From: Gordonia sp. (in: high G+C Gram-positive bacteria)
Lineage (GTDB): Bacteria; Actinomycetota; Actinomycetes; Mycobacteriales; Mycobacteriaceae
Direction of reading: 5' to 3'
NCBI GenBank assembly: GCA_030152405.1
Contig: JASLJL010000269.1
Coordinates: forward strand, 1 to 14,270
DNA: 14,270 nucleotides
Shown here: positions 7,955 to 14,270 of the stretch, in pieces
How the letters are laid out: each line of letters begins with the position of its first letter
How positions within the stretch are numbered: the first letter of the stretch is position 1
The notes under the pieces: generated by a model
The model's input: only the letters and a program-made list of their open reading frames with translations
Database searches by the model: none
Told to the model about the DNA's origin: nothing
Position numbers and translations under genes: made by a program

Positions 7955-8467
7955 ATGGGTGAGATGCGAATCGTGGGGATCCGAGTGGAGCCCCCGCAGA
8001 ATCAGCCGGTGCTGCTCCTTCGCGAGGTCACGGGGTCTCGCTATCTGCCGATCTGGATCGGCCAGAGCGAAGCCGCCTCGATCGCCCTGCGGCAGCGTGG
8101 CGTCGAACCTCCGCGTCCCTTGACCCACGACCTGATCGTCACGCTGATCGAGTCGTTCGGTCGGAACCTCGTCGAGGTGCGGATCGTGGACATGCAGGAG
8201 GGCACGTTCTTCGCCGAGATGGTGTTCGACGGCGATGTTGTGGTCGAGGCGCGGCCGTCCGACGCGATCGCGGTGGCGATGCGCACCAAGGCGCCGATCG
8301 TCGCCTCCGACGATGTTCTCGACGACGCGGGTCTGTTGATTCCCGAAGAGGATTCCGCCGCATCGGCCGAGGAGGAGGAGTCGAGCGACGAAGCCGTCGA
8401 GGCGTTCCGCGAGTTCCTCGATCAGGTGTCGCCGGAAGACTTCCTCGGCCCTGATTCCCCCAGCTGA
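7955..8467 (+). CDS. Bifunctional nuclease family protein (DUF151)
   Basis: The 170-residue protein belongs to the bifunctional nuclease (BFN/DUF151) family: the N-terminal region MRIVGIRVEPPQNQPVLLL, then R36-Y-L-P-I-W-I-G (substrate-like motif shared by the family), and R101-P-S-D-A-I-A-V-A-M in the second half are characteristic. The last 50 residues are acidic and probably flexible. Some members have been reported to act as both RNase and DNase; in actinobacteria (Rv1829 counterpart) the role is not settled. ATG at 7955 stands after GAGGAGGG, a strong ribosome binding site. It follows ftsR after 44 nt without a visible terminator, so it probably belongs to the garA-ftsR transcript. Confidence 0.9.
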   Translation: MGEMRIVGIRVEPPQNQPVLLLREVTGSRYLPIWIGQSEAASIALRQRGVEPPRPLTHDLIVTLIESFGRNLVEVRIVDMQEGTFFAEMVFDGDVVVEARPSDAIAVAMRTKAPIVASDDVLDDAGLLIPEEDSAASAEEEESSDEAVEAFREFLDQVSPEDFLGPDSPS

Positions 8468-8694
8468 TCGCCTCCCGAGTCACACCAGTAACACCAGTCT
8501 CAGAGGTAACGGAAACGTCACATCTGAACCTAAAGTTGAGGTTTACGGTGTGTTGCGTTGATCGGGGCCTCGAAGCCCCATAATTTCATTCCCAGCACCG
8601 AAGCGCTTCGCTTCGGGATACACGCAGACTGCGTGCGGGAGTACTCTTGATTGAGGGCTCGCGCCAGCAGTCCTGTTCACGAGGGAGTGTCACC
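8468..8694 (+). promoter_or_regulatory. Leader of second MerR gene: promoter candidates and stem-loops
   Basis: A 227-nt gap with two possible promoters. One has a -10 TACGGT (8544-8549) directly after the MerR-type palindrome; the other is TTGATC (8558-8563), 17 bases, TAATTT (8581-8586). Three stem-loops follow one another: GGGGC-N6-GCCCC (8564-8579), CCGAAGCG-CTT-CGCTTCGG (8598-8616) and CACGCA-GAC-TGCGTG (8621-8635). If the second promoter is used, the first stem-loop lies in its spacer and only the last two are in the leader. GAGGGAG at 8681-8687 is the ribosome binding site for the GTG at 8695. No RNA family is recognised. Confidence 0.45.
8527..8543. promoter_or_regulatory. MerR-type operator candidate
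   Basis: AACCTAAAGTTGAGGTT is a 17-bp palindrome: arms AACCT and AGGTT pair exactly, and inside only positions 6 and 12 and the centre break symmetry. Size, composition and position next to a -10-like TACGGT fit the operators of MerR-family regulators, which bind between -35 and -10. The nearest candidates are the two MerR proteins encoded on either side. Binding is inferred. Confidence 0.5.
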
Positions 8695-9300
8695 GTGGGC
8701 GATATGCCGTCCGATCGTCGGTCCGATGCCGTAACCGAGCCCGTTCAGGGGGGACTCGACGACATCGCTCCGGGTCTGTTCCCGAACGACACCGTTCCCG
8801 ACGAGCTCGTCGGATATCGAGTGCCGACGGCGTGCCAGATCGCCGGCATCACCTACCGTCAGCTCGACTACTGGGCCCGCACCCAGCTCGTGGTCCCGTC
8901 CATCCGCGGCGCGGGCGGCTCGGGAACGCAGCGGCTGTACTCCTTCAAGGACATCCTCGTTCTGAAGATCGTGAAGCGACTGCTCGACACGGGCATCTCA
9001 CTGCAGAACATCCGCGTGGCCGTCGATCACCTCCGCCGACGCGGCGTCGAGGACCTCGCCCGCATCACGTTGTTCTCCGACGGCACCACCGTCTACGAGT
9101 GCACCTCCGCCGAAGAGGTCGTCGACCTCCTGCAGGGCGGCCAGGGCGTGTTCGGCATCGCCGTCTCGGGTGCCATGCGCGAGCTCACCGGCACGATCTC
9201 CGACTTCCCGGCCGAACGCGCCGACGGCGGCTTCAGTGAAGAGTCCCCGGAGGACGAGCTCGCCGCACGCCGCAAGAACCGCGACGCCAAGACCGGCTAG
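8695..9300 (+). CDS. resR: MerR-family regulator, Rv1830 (ResR/McdR) type
   Basis: The 201-residue protein is a MerR-type regulator closely resembling M. tuberculosis Rv1830. The winged helix spans about 41-115: Y41-R-V-P-T-A-C-Q-I-A-G-I-T-Y-R-Q-L-D-Y-W60 is the recognition element and SGTQRLYSF (76-84) the wing, followed by a dimerisation helix and a conserved LLQGGQGVFGIAVSG stretch (145-159). The first 40 residues are poorly conserved. Rv1830 has been linked to control of growth and division genes and to antibiotic resilience in M. tuberculosis; a division/growth role here is by homology. GTG at 8695 is chosen for the GAGGGAG seven bases upstream; the frame also opens at TTG 8647, which lacks such a site. 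It has its own leader and is closed by a strong terminator. Confidence 0.9.
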   Translation: MGDMPSDRRSDAVTEPVQGGLDDIAPGLFPNDTVPDELVGYRVPTACQIAGITYRQLDYWARTQLVVPSIRGAGGSGTQRLYSFKDILVLKIVKRLLDTGISLQNIRVAVDHLRRRGVEDLARITLFSDGTTVYECTSAEEVVDLLQGGQGVFGIAVSGAMRELTGTISDFPAERADGGFSEESPEDELAARRKNRDAKTG

Positions 9301-9314
9301 CAGCCGGACGCCTC

Positions 9315-9363
9315 AAAAGTCACGCGGTGGCCTTGGTTGAACCAAGACCGCCGCGTGACTTTT
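9315..9363 (+). terminator. Intrinsic terminator after the second MerR gene (long inverted repeat)
   Basis: AAAAGTCACGCGG (9315-9327) is exactly complementary to CCGCGTGACTTTT (9351-9363). The pairing continues inward: TGG (9328-9330) with CCG (9348-9350, one G-U pair), a C-A mismatch, then CTTGGTT with AACCAAG. The hairpin ends in TTTT, and because the left arm begins with AAAA it could act in both directions. It begins 15 nt after the MerR stop and separates that gene from the riboswitch and gcvP. Confidence 0.85.
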
Positions 9364-9400
9364 GTGGCTTTCCGCTCACCCCGTCCTGCGCGAACACGGA

Positions 9401-9431
9401 TTCACCGCCGCACCTTGGTATCCTGTGCTGG
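9401..9431 (+). promoter_or_regulatory. Possible gcvP promoter (extended -10)
   Basis: TGGTATCCT at 9416-9424 fits an extended -10 (TGn followed by TAnnnT), which would start transcription near 9431, just before the riboswitch at 9446. No good -35 is seen. A promoter is expected here because a terminator stands directly upstream. The rest of the 9301-9681 gap holds the terminator and the riboswitch. Confidence 0.45.
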
Positions 9432-9445
9432 CGCCGCTACGCCGC

Positions 9446-9636
9446 GGGAGAGCGTCGTCCTCGGACGGCCGCCGAAGGAGCAACACCTCTCCGTCAAACT
9501 CTCAGGCACCCCGGACCGTGGCATCTGCCGGCGTCTCTGGAAAGTGACGGTTCGTCCGTCCGCCCACGGTGAAAGGTCGCGGTCGTCCGCGGCTGAATCT
9601 CTCAGGCGTCGTCCGCGACAAGACAGAGGGGGAGGG
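9446..9636 (+). promoter_or_regulatory. Tandem glycine riboswitch (two aptamers)
   Basis: Two adjacent glycine aptamers stand in front of gcvP. Aptamer 1 (about 9446-9543) shows GGGAGAGC, the core CGCCGAAGGAGCAA (9470-9483), ACTCTCAGGCA (9499-9509), CCGGACCGTGGCA and the closing CTCTGG. Aptamer 2 (about 9544-9636) has a less typical CGGTGAAAGG core, then TGAATCTCTCAGGC and the closing GACAGAGGGGGAGG. This tandem arrangement binds glycine and, in known cases, turns on glycine-cleavage genes when glycine is high; the position before gcvP fits exactly. The end of aptamer 2 overlaps a ribosome-binding-like GGGGGAGGG, and downstream hairpins (9642-9688) may form the expression platform. Confidence 0.93.
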
Positions 9637-9639
9637 CCC

Positions 9640-9688
9640 GTGTCCGGGCGTGGTGCCCGGACCGACAAGTTAGGTCCCTTCGTGTCGG
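9640..9688 (+). promoter_or_regulatory. Candidate riboswitch expression platform over the gcvP start
   Basis: GTCCGGGC (9642-9649) pairs with GCCCGGAC (9655-9662) in a perfect eight-base hairpin without a U-run. Two competing pairings use the same bases: GGACC (9659-9663) with GGTCC (9673-9677), which would cover the AGG before the start, and CCGACA (9662-9667) with TGTCGG (9683-9688), which covers the GTG start at 9682. This suggests control of translation rather than termination. Inferred by eye; no energies were computed. Confidence 0.4.
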
Positions 9689-12573
9689 ACGCAACCCTGC
9701 CGAACTCCGCCCCCGCCTCACCTTTCGCCCAGCGCCACCTCGGACCGGACGCTGCGGAGCTCGCGAAGATCCTCGACGTTCTCGGTGTGTCGTCGCTCGA
9801 CGAACTCGCCGCCGACGTGGTTCCCGCGACGATCGCCGACGGCGTCGACGCTGACGGACTCCCGGTCGGGCTCGACTCGCTTCCCGCGCCTCTCAGCGAA
9901 GCAGCCGCGACCGCGGCGATGCGCGAGCTGGCGAACCGCAACGTCGTCGCCCGGTCGATGATCGGCCTGGGCTACTACGACACGCACACTCCTGCGGTGA
10001 TCAAGCGGAACATCCTCGAGAATCCGGCGAGGTACACGGCCTACACGCCGTACCAGCCGGAGATCAGTCAGGGCCGACTCGAAGCGCTCCTCAACTTCCA
10101 GACGAAGGTCGCCGACCTGACCGGCATGGAAGTCGCCAACGCGTCGATGCTCGACGAGGGCACCGCCGCAGCCGAGGCGATGACGCTGCTGCGCCGCGCC
10201 GGAAAGTCGAAGTCCCCGCGCCTCGTCGTCGACTCCGATCTGTTCCCGCAGACCCGCGCCGTCATCGAGACCCGCGCGGAGCCGTTGGGCATCGAGGTCG
10301 TCGAGGTCGATCTCGACCCGTCCGCGGCCGACGCCGGGCTGCCCGAGGGCGACTTCTTCGGCGTGATCTTCCAGACCCCGGGCGCGTCCGGGCGCATCGT
10401 CGACGCCGGCCCGATCATCACCGCCGCGCACGACCGCGGAGCGCTCGTCGCGGCGGGCGTCGACCTGCTAGCGGCCACCCTGATCACCGCTCCGGGTGAA
10501 CTCGGGGCCGACGCGTGCTTCGGAACGACGCAGCGATTCGGTGTCCCGATGGGCTTCGGCGGACCGCACGCCGGCTACCTCGCGGTCCCGACAAAGGTGA
10601 CTCGCCAGCTCCCCGGCCGACTCGTGGGCGTCTCCAAGGACGCCGACGGCAACCTCGCGTACCGGCTCGCGCTGCAGACCCGCGAACAGCACATCCGACG
10701 CGAGAAGGCGACGAGCAACATCTGCACCGCGCAGGTCCTGCTGGCGATCATCGCCGCCATGTACGCCTCCTACCACGGTCCGGACGGTCTCAAGGCCATC
10801 GCTCAGCGCGTCCACGGTCACGCCGCGGATCTCGCGAACCGTCTCGCGGGAGCGGGCTTCGATCTGACGAGCGATTCGTTCTTCGACACCGTCGAGGCGG
10901 TCGCTCCCGGACGTGCGGCCGACATCGTCGCGGCGGCCAAGGCCAAGGGCGTCAACCTGCGACTCGTCGACTCCGACCGGGTCGGCGTGGCCTGCGACGA
11001 GACCACCACGGCCGACGACGTCGCCGCGGTCGTCGAGGCGTTCGGCGCCGCCGATGCGCAGCCCGCCGCGTTCGCCGTCGACATCGAGACGCGGACCAGC
11101 GAGTACCTCGAGCACGTCGCGTTCCACGCGTACCGCACCGAGACGGCGATGCTGCGTTACCTGCGCGAGTTGTCGGACAAGGACATCGCCCTGGACCGCA
11201 GCATGATCCCGCTCGGCTCGTGCACCATGAAACTGAACGCCGCCACCGAGATGGAGCCCATCACCTGGCCCCAGATCGGCGGGCTGCACCCGTTCGCGCC
11301 GCTCGGCGACTCGGAGGGCATGCGCGAACTCATCACCACGCTGGAGAGCTGGCTGGTCGCCGTCACCGGCTACGACCGGGTGAGCCTGCAGCCCAACGCG
11401 GGTTCGCAGGGGGAGTACGCGGGGCTTCTCGCCATCCGCAAGTACCACCTGTCGCGCGGTGACGACGCACGCGACGTCTGCCTGATCCCGTCGAGCGCTC
11501 ACGGCACCAATGCGGCCTCGGCCGTGATGGCCGGACTGCGCGTCGTGGTGGTCGCGAGCCGCGACACCGGCGACGTCGACATCGACGACCTGCGGGCCAA
11601 GATCGAGAAGCATCGCTCCGAGCTCGCGGCGATCATGATCACGTACCCGTCGACCCACGGTGTGTTCGAGCACGAGGTGACCGACATCTGCAACGCCGTC
11701 CACGAGGCGGGCGGTCAGGTGTACGTCGACGGTGCGAACCTGAACGCGATGGTCGGCCTGGCCCGGCCGGGGCAGTTCGGCGGCGACGTGTCGCACTTGA
11801 ACCTGCACAAGACGTTCTGCATCCCCCACGGCGGCGGTGGACCCGGCGTCGGTCCGGTCGCGGTCCGCGAGCATCTCGCTCCGTTCCTGCCCGGCCACCC
11901 GCTGGCGTCCGAACTGCCGGAGACCGGCGTGACGATCTCGGCGGCGCCGTACGGCTCGGCGTCGATCCTGCCGATCACGTACGCCTACATCGCCATGATG
12001 GGCGCCCAGGGACTGCGTGCCGCGTCGCTGACCGCCATCGCGTCGGCCAACTACATCGCGCGCCGCCTCAGCGACTACTACCCGATCCTCTACACCGGTG
12101 AGAACGGATGGGTCGCACACGAGTGCATCCTCGACCTCCGTGACATCTCGAAGGAGACCGGCGTGAGCGTCGACGACGTCGCCAAGCGACTCGCCGATTA
12201 CGGTTTCCACGCTCCGACCATGAGCTTCCCGGTCGCGGGCACCCTGATGGTCGAGCCGACCGAGAGTGAGAACCTCGCGGAGATCGACGCGTTCATCGAC
12301 GCGATGATCAAGATCCGCGGCGAGATCGAGAAGGTCGCGGACGGGACGTGGGCGGTGGACGACAACCCGCTGGCCGGCGCACCGCACACCGCCGAGTGCC
12401 TGGTGGCCGAGTGGGACCACGGATACGACCGCCTCACGGCCGTCTACCCGAACGGGCTGCCGTCGTCGGGTGCACGACCGAAGGTGTGGCCGTCGGTCCG
12501 GCGCATCGACGGCGCGTTCGGCGACCGGAACCTGGTCTGCAGCTGCCCGCCGCTCGACGCGTTCGCCGAGTAG
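9682..12573 (+). CDS. gcvP: Glycine dehydrogenase (aminomethyl-transferring), P protein
   Basis: The 963-residue protein is the one-chain P protein of the glycine cleavage system, a PLP enzyme that decarboxylates glycine and loads the aminomethyl group onto lipoyl-GcvH. Evidence: the N-terminal ARHIG-like [40 protein letters not shown], the second-half [14 protein letters not shown], and the PLP lysine K710 in [18 protein letters not shown]. It ends in the usual RNLVCSCPP. Length is normal. I place the start at GTG 9682 because MSD-type N-termini directly before the FAxRH motif are usual; a GTG at 9640 in the same frame has a stronger GGGGGAGGG ribosome binding site and would add 14 residues. 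Expression is under the tandem glycine riboswitch. gcvH is upstream in the same locus; gcvT is elsewhere. Confidence 0.97.
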   Translation: MSDATLPNSAPASPFAQRHLGPDAAELAKILDVLGVSSLDELAADVVPATIADGVDADGLPVGLDSLPAPLSEAAATAAMRELANRNVVARSMIGLGYYDTHTPAVIKRNILENPARYTAYTPYQPEISQGRLEALLNFQTKVADLTGMEVANASMLDEGTAAAEAMTLLRRAGKSKSPRLVVDSDLFPQTRAVIETRAEPLGIEVVEVDLDPSAADAGLPEGDFFGVIFQTPGASGRIVDAGPIITAAHDRGALVAAGVDLLAATLITAPGELGADACFGTTQRFGVPMGFGGPHAGYLAVPTKVTRQLPGRLVGVSKDADGNLAYRLALQTREQHIRREKATSNICTAQVLLAIIAAMYASYHGPDGLKAIAQRVHGHAADLANRLAGAGFDLTSDSFFDTVEAVAPGRAADIVAAAKAKGVNLRLVDSDRVGVACDETTTADDVAAVVEAFGAADAQPAAFAVDIETRTSEYLEHVAFHAYRTETAMLRYLRELSDKDIALDRSMIPLGSCTMKLNAATEMEPITWPQIGGLHPFAPLGDSEGMRELITTLESWLVAVTGYDRVSLQPNAGSQGEYAGLLAIRKYHLSRGDDARDVCLIPSSAHGTNAASAVMAGLRVVVVASRDTGDVDIDDLRAKIEKHRSELAAIMITYPSTHGVFEHEVTDICNAVHEAGGQVYVDGANLNAMVGLARPGQFGGDVSHLNLHKTFCIPHGGGGPGVGPVAVREHLAPFLPGHPLASELPETGVTISAAPYGSASILPITYAYIAMMGAQGLRAASLTAIASANYIARRLSDYYPILYTGENGWVAHECILDLRDISKETGVSVDDVAKRLADYGFHAPTMSFPVAGTLMVEPTESENLAEIDAFIDAMIKIRGEIEKVADGTWAVDDNPLAGAPHTAECLVAEWDHGYDRLTAVYPNGLPSSGARPKVWPSVRRIDGAFGDRNLVCSCPPLDAFAE

Positions 12574-12601
12574 GCAGGCGGACCAGACTAGGCGGACAGT
12601 G

Positions 12602-13042
12602 CTAGGCGGCGGCCGGGTCGCGGAGTGCTACCCCGCGGGTGGCGAGCAGCGGCGCGACGTCGTCGAGCAGGACCCGAATGAGGCTCGTCGCGTCCGGTCC
12701 GCGGAGGGTGACGCCGTCGGCGACGTGAGCCGCCGACACGTCGTTCAGGAGGCTCGCGAGCGTTGCGGCCGTCCCCGGATGGACGATGGTCCCGGTCCGA
12801 GCACCCGCGGACCAGCCGGGATGCTGGTCCGCGTACTCGGCGTACGCGTGTGCGACGCTGTCGGACACGTGCACGTCGAGATCGACGAACACCGGCCGCG
12901 ACGACCGCGAGGTCACGTGCGCCGCTTCGCCGAGGCTGCCGGTGCGGATCCGCGTGACGGGCGCGTCGTCGGACGCGGTGAGCTCGACCCAGTCGGAGCC
13001 GTCGGCCTCCACTGCGATGCGAAGTGTGCGGTCAGTAGTCAT
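12602..13042 (-). CDS. Unknown small protein, coupled to flavin reductase
   Basis: A 146-residue soluble protein without signal peptide, membrane segment or cysteine. I do not recognise it with certainty. The second half (GTIVHPGTAATLASLLNDV, then ADGVTLRG and VLLDDVAPLLATRGV at 128-142) resembles in pattern the C-terminal tail of luciferase-like (LLM) flavin monooxygenases, where G-T-P-x-x-V-A-D is followed by a hydrophobic ADGF-type strand and a helix ending in P-x-L-x-x-R-G. If so, this would be an LLM fragment or stand-alone domain lacking the catalytic barrel; this is inference. Its ATG overlaps the flavin reductase stop (ATGA), and AGGAG stands upstream, so it is the third gene of the ssuD operon. 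Its stop is 28 nt from the convergent gcvP stop. Confidence 0.75.
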   Translation of the reverse strand: MTTDRTLRIAVEADGSDWVELTASDDAPVTRIRTGSLGEAAHVTSRSSRPVFVDLDVHVSDSVAHAYAEYADQHPGWSAGARTGTIVHPGTAATLASLLNDVSAAHVADGVTLRGPDATSLIRVLLDDVAPLLATRGVALRDPAAA

Positions 13043-13551
13043 GATGGGCTCTCCTGTTCCAGCCGGCGGAACCGGCTGCGGTGGAAGACGAGGGGTTCGG
13101 AGTCGGGCGTCGCGAAGTGCCCGAGGACCTCGAGCAGCGCGATGACGTGGTCGCCCGCGGGCAGAACGCTGTGGACTCGGGTGTGGAAGCCTGCGGCGGC
13201 ACCGTCGATTTGGACGGAGCCCGCGTCGGTGGACGTCCAGTCGACGCCGTCGAACCGCTCCGCGGCGGGCCGACGGAGACGGTCGGCCACCTCGTGCTGC
13301 TCGTGCGAGAGCACACTGACGCCCCAGTGCGCGGATTCGCTGAGCACGGGAAGGGTGGTCGACGTTCGGGCGATGTTGACCGACACCAGCGGCGGGTCGA
13401 GGGACACCGAGGTGAACGACGAGGCGACGATGCCTGCCGGTCCGTCGGGTCCGGTCGCCGCGACGACGACCAGACCGGACGGGAACTGGGCGAACACGCG
13501 ACGCAGTTCGACGGGGTCAGTGCTGACGTGAGAAGCGAGCATGGCTGTCAT
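13039..13551 (-). CDS. Flavin reductase family protein (FMN reductase)
   Basis: The 170-residue protein is a short-chain flavin reductase of the split-barrel, FMN-binding family. Visible marks are F23-P-S-G-L-V-V-V-A-A, the G40-I-V-A-S-S-F-T-S-V-S-L-D-P-P-L-V stretch typical of FMN binding, and VFHRSRFRRL near the C-terminus. It should use NAD(P)H to supply reduced FMN to a two-component monooxygenase; the partner is the adjacent ssuD product. It is not related in fold to E. coli SsuE but does the same job. The ATG at 13551 is used; an ATG three codons later is an alternative. It lies 40 nt after ssuD and overlaps the next gene by four bases. Confidence 0.92.
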   Translation of the reverse strand: MTAMLASHVSTDPVELRRVFAQFPSGLVVVAATGPDGPAGIVASSFTSVSLDPPLVSVNIARTSTTLPVLSESAHWGVSVLSHEQHEVADRLRRPAAERFDGVDWTSTDAGSVQIDGAAAGFHTRVHSVLPAGDHVIALLEVLGHFATPDSEPLVFHRSRFRRLEQESPS

Positions 13552-13591
13552 GATCTCGGCGATCAGTCCTTTCTGGTGGTGGTCGTCCCAG

Positions 13592-14270
13592 TCAGCGGGC
13601 GGCGGGAACGAACGGGTTTCCGACTCCGGTGAGCGAGTCCGCTCGACCGTTGAAGAGTCCGCGCCGGTTCAGCTCGGGGATCACTCCTTCGCCGAACCAG
13701 TACAGTTCCTCGAGGTGCGGGTAGCCGGACAGGACGAACTCGCTGATGCCGACGGCCGCGTACTCGGCGATCAGGTCGGCCACCTCGGCGTGCGACCCGA
13801 CGAGTGCGGTGCCCGCGCCGCCGCGGACGAGGCCGACTCCCGACCACAGGTTCGGCACGATCTCGAGCGATCGGGGATCGGTCCATGAACCGTCGGCCCG
13901 CTGCGTCTCATGAAGCGCCCGCATCGACGCCTGACCGGTCGACTCGCTGCGCCCGAGTCCGTCTTGGACATGTGCGACGGTGTCGTCGTCGAGTGCCGCG
14001 AGGAGTCGTCCGGCCTCCGACCACGCCTGCTCGGAGGTGTCTCTGGTGATGACGTGCAGGCGCACTCCGAACGACACGGTCCGGCCCTCCTGTGCGGCCA
14101 GCCCACGGATCCACTCGATCTTCTTCGCCACCGCGGCAGGCGGTTCGCCCCACGTCAGGTAGACGTCGCTGTGCCGCGCGGCGACCACACCCGCCTCGGG
14201 CGACGATCCGCCGAAATAGATCGGCGGGGCCGGATCGGGGAGGGTCGCGAGGGTCGCGTCGTCGACCGTG
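13592..14270 (-). CDS. ssuD: FMNH2-dependent alkanesulfonate monooxygenase SsuD (N-terminus beyond window)
   Basis: The minus-strand frame enters at the right edge and runs 225 residues to a TGA at 13594-13592. It is the C-terminal 60 percent or so of a luciferase-like SsuD: YFGGSSPEA, then SDVYLTWGEPPAAVAKKIEW, FGVRLHVITRDT, PNLWSGVGLVRGGAGTALVG and FVLSGYPHLEELYWFGEGV, all close in pattern to E. coli SsuD. The enzyme cleaves alkanesulfonates to sulfite and aldehyde with O2 and FMNH2, giving sulfur when sulfate is scarce. FMNH2 would come from the flavin reductase 40 nt downstream. Related enzymes acting on dimethyl sulfone (SfnG) share parts of this pattern, so the substrate is probable, not certain. 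The first 150 or so residues and any promoter are outside. Confidence 0.92.
   Translation of the reverse strand, partial: TVDDATLATLPDPAPPIYFGGSSPEAGVVAARHSDVYLTWGEPPAAVAKKIEWIRGLAAQEGRTVSFGVRLHVITRDTSEQAWSEAGRLLAALDDDTVAHVQDGLGRSESTGQASMRALHETQRADGSWTDPRSLEIVPNLWSGVGLVRGGAGTALVGSHAEVADLIAEYAAVGISEFVLSGYPHLEELYWFGEGVIPELNRRGLFNGRADSLTGVGNPFVPAAR

Noticed and set aside
8560..8640. tRNA-like or small-RNA gene in the stem-loop region
   Set aside because: The stem-loops do not form a cloverleaf and lack TTCGA-type T-loop spacing and a CCA-adjacent acceptor stem.
9337..9681. Open frame extending gcvP upstream to 9337
   Set aside because: It would translate the terminator and the riboswitch; the P-protein homology begins only after 9682.
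10468..12420. Minus-strand open frame of 650 codons opposite gcvP
   Set aside because: Same antisense artefact; the plus strand encodes a full P protein.

Overview
The window is high-GC actinobacterial DNA. Gene order and protein sequences point to a mycolic-acid-containing member of Mycobacteriales, with Gordonia or a close relative as the best guess. The central run secA2 - pgsA2 - gcvH - garA - ftsR - DUF151 nuclease - second MerR gene - gcvP matches, from memory, the order of M. tuberculosis Rv1821 to Rv1832. GarA keeps the mycobacterial ETTSVF phosphorylation motif. Many starts are GTG and several genes overlap by four bases, as expected for this group. I see no tRNA, rRNA, CRISPR array, insertion sequence or phage gene.

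Left part (1-2945, minus strand): a probable three-gene transcript read right to left. It encodes a lipoprotein with two META (HslJ-like) domains, a PPK2-type polyphosphate kinase, and a polysaccharide pyruvyl transferase family protein whose C-terminus lies beyond the left edge. The pyruvyl transferase is open across the whole first 1235 bases and its start overlaps the ppk2 stop.

Centre (3044-9300, plus strand): secA2 (accessory protein-export ATPase) overlaps pgsA2 (phospholipid synthesis). gcvH (lipoyl carrier of glycine cleavage) follows directly; the DUF881/small-basic-protein genes found at this place in M. tuberculosis are absent. A 278-nt non-coding region with a -10 element and several repeats precedes garA-ftsR, which overlap by four bases. 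Then come a DUF151 bifunctional nuclease and, after a 227-nt regulatory gap with a MerR-type palindrome and stem-loops, a second MerR regulator of the Rv1830 type. This segment combines metabolic control (GarA on the 2-oxoglutarate node), cell-division regulators and membrane functions.

Right part: a 49-nt inverted-repeat terminator closes the second MerR gene. A tandem glycine riboswitch then precedes gcvP (glycine decarboxylase), so glycine should control gcvP separately from gcvH. Convergent to gcvP, the minus strand carries ssuD (alkanesulfonate monooxygenase, N-terminus beyond the right edge), a flavin reductase, and a small protein of unknown function, a probable sulfur-scavenging operon.

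Overall this is mostly conserved core genome. The features most worth a second look are the non-coding regions (gcvP riboswitch expression platform, the leader of the second MerR gene, the garA leader), the pyruvyl transferase/PPK2/META lipoprotein cluster, and the unknown small protein coupled to the flavin reductase. I found no convincing new defence, mobile or biosynthetic system.
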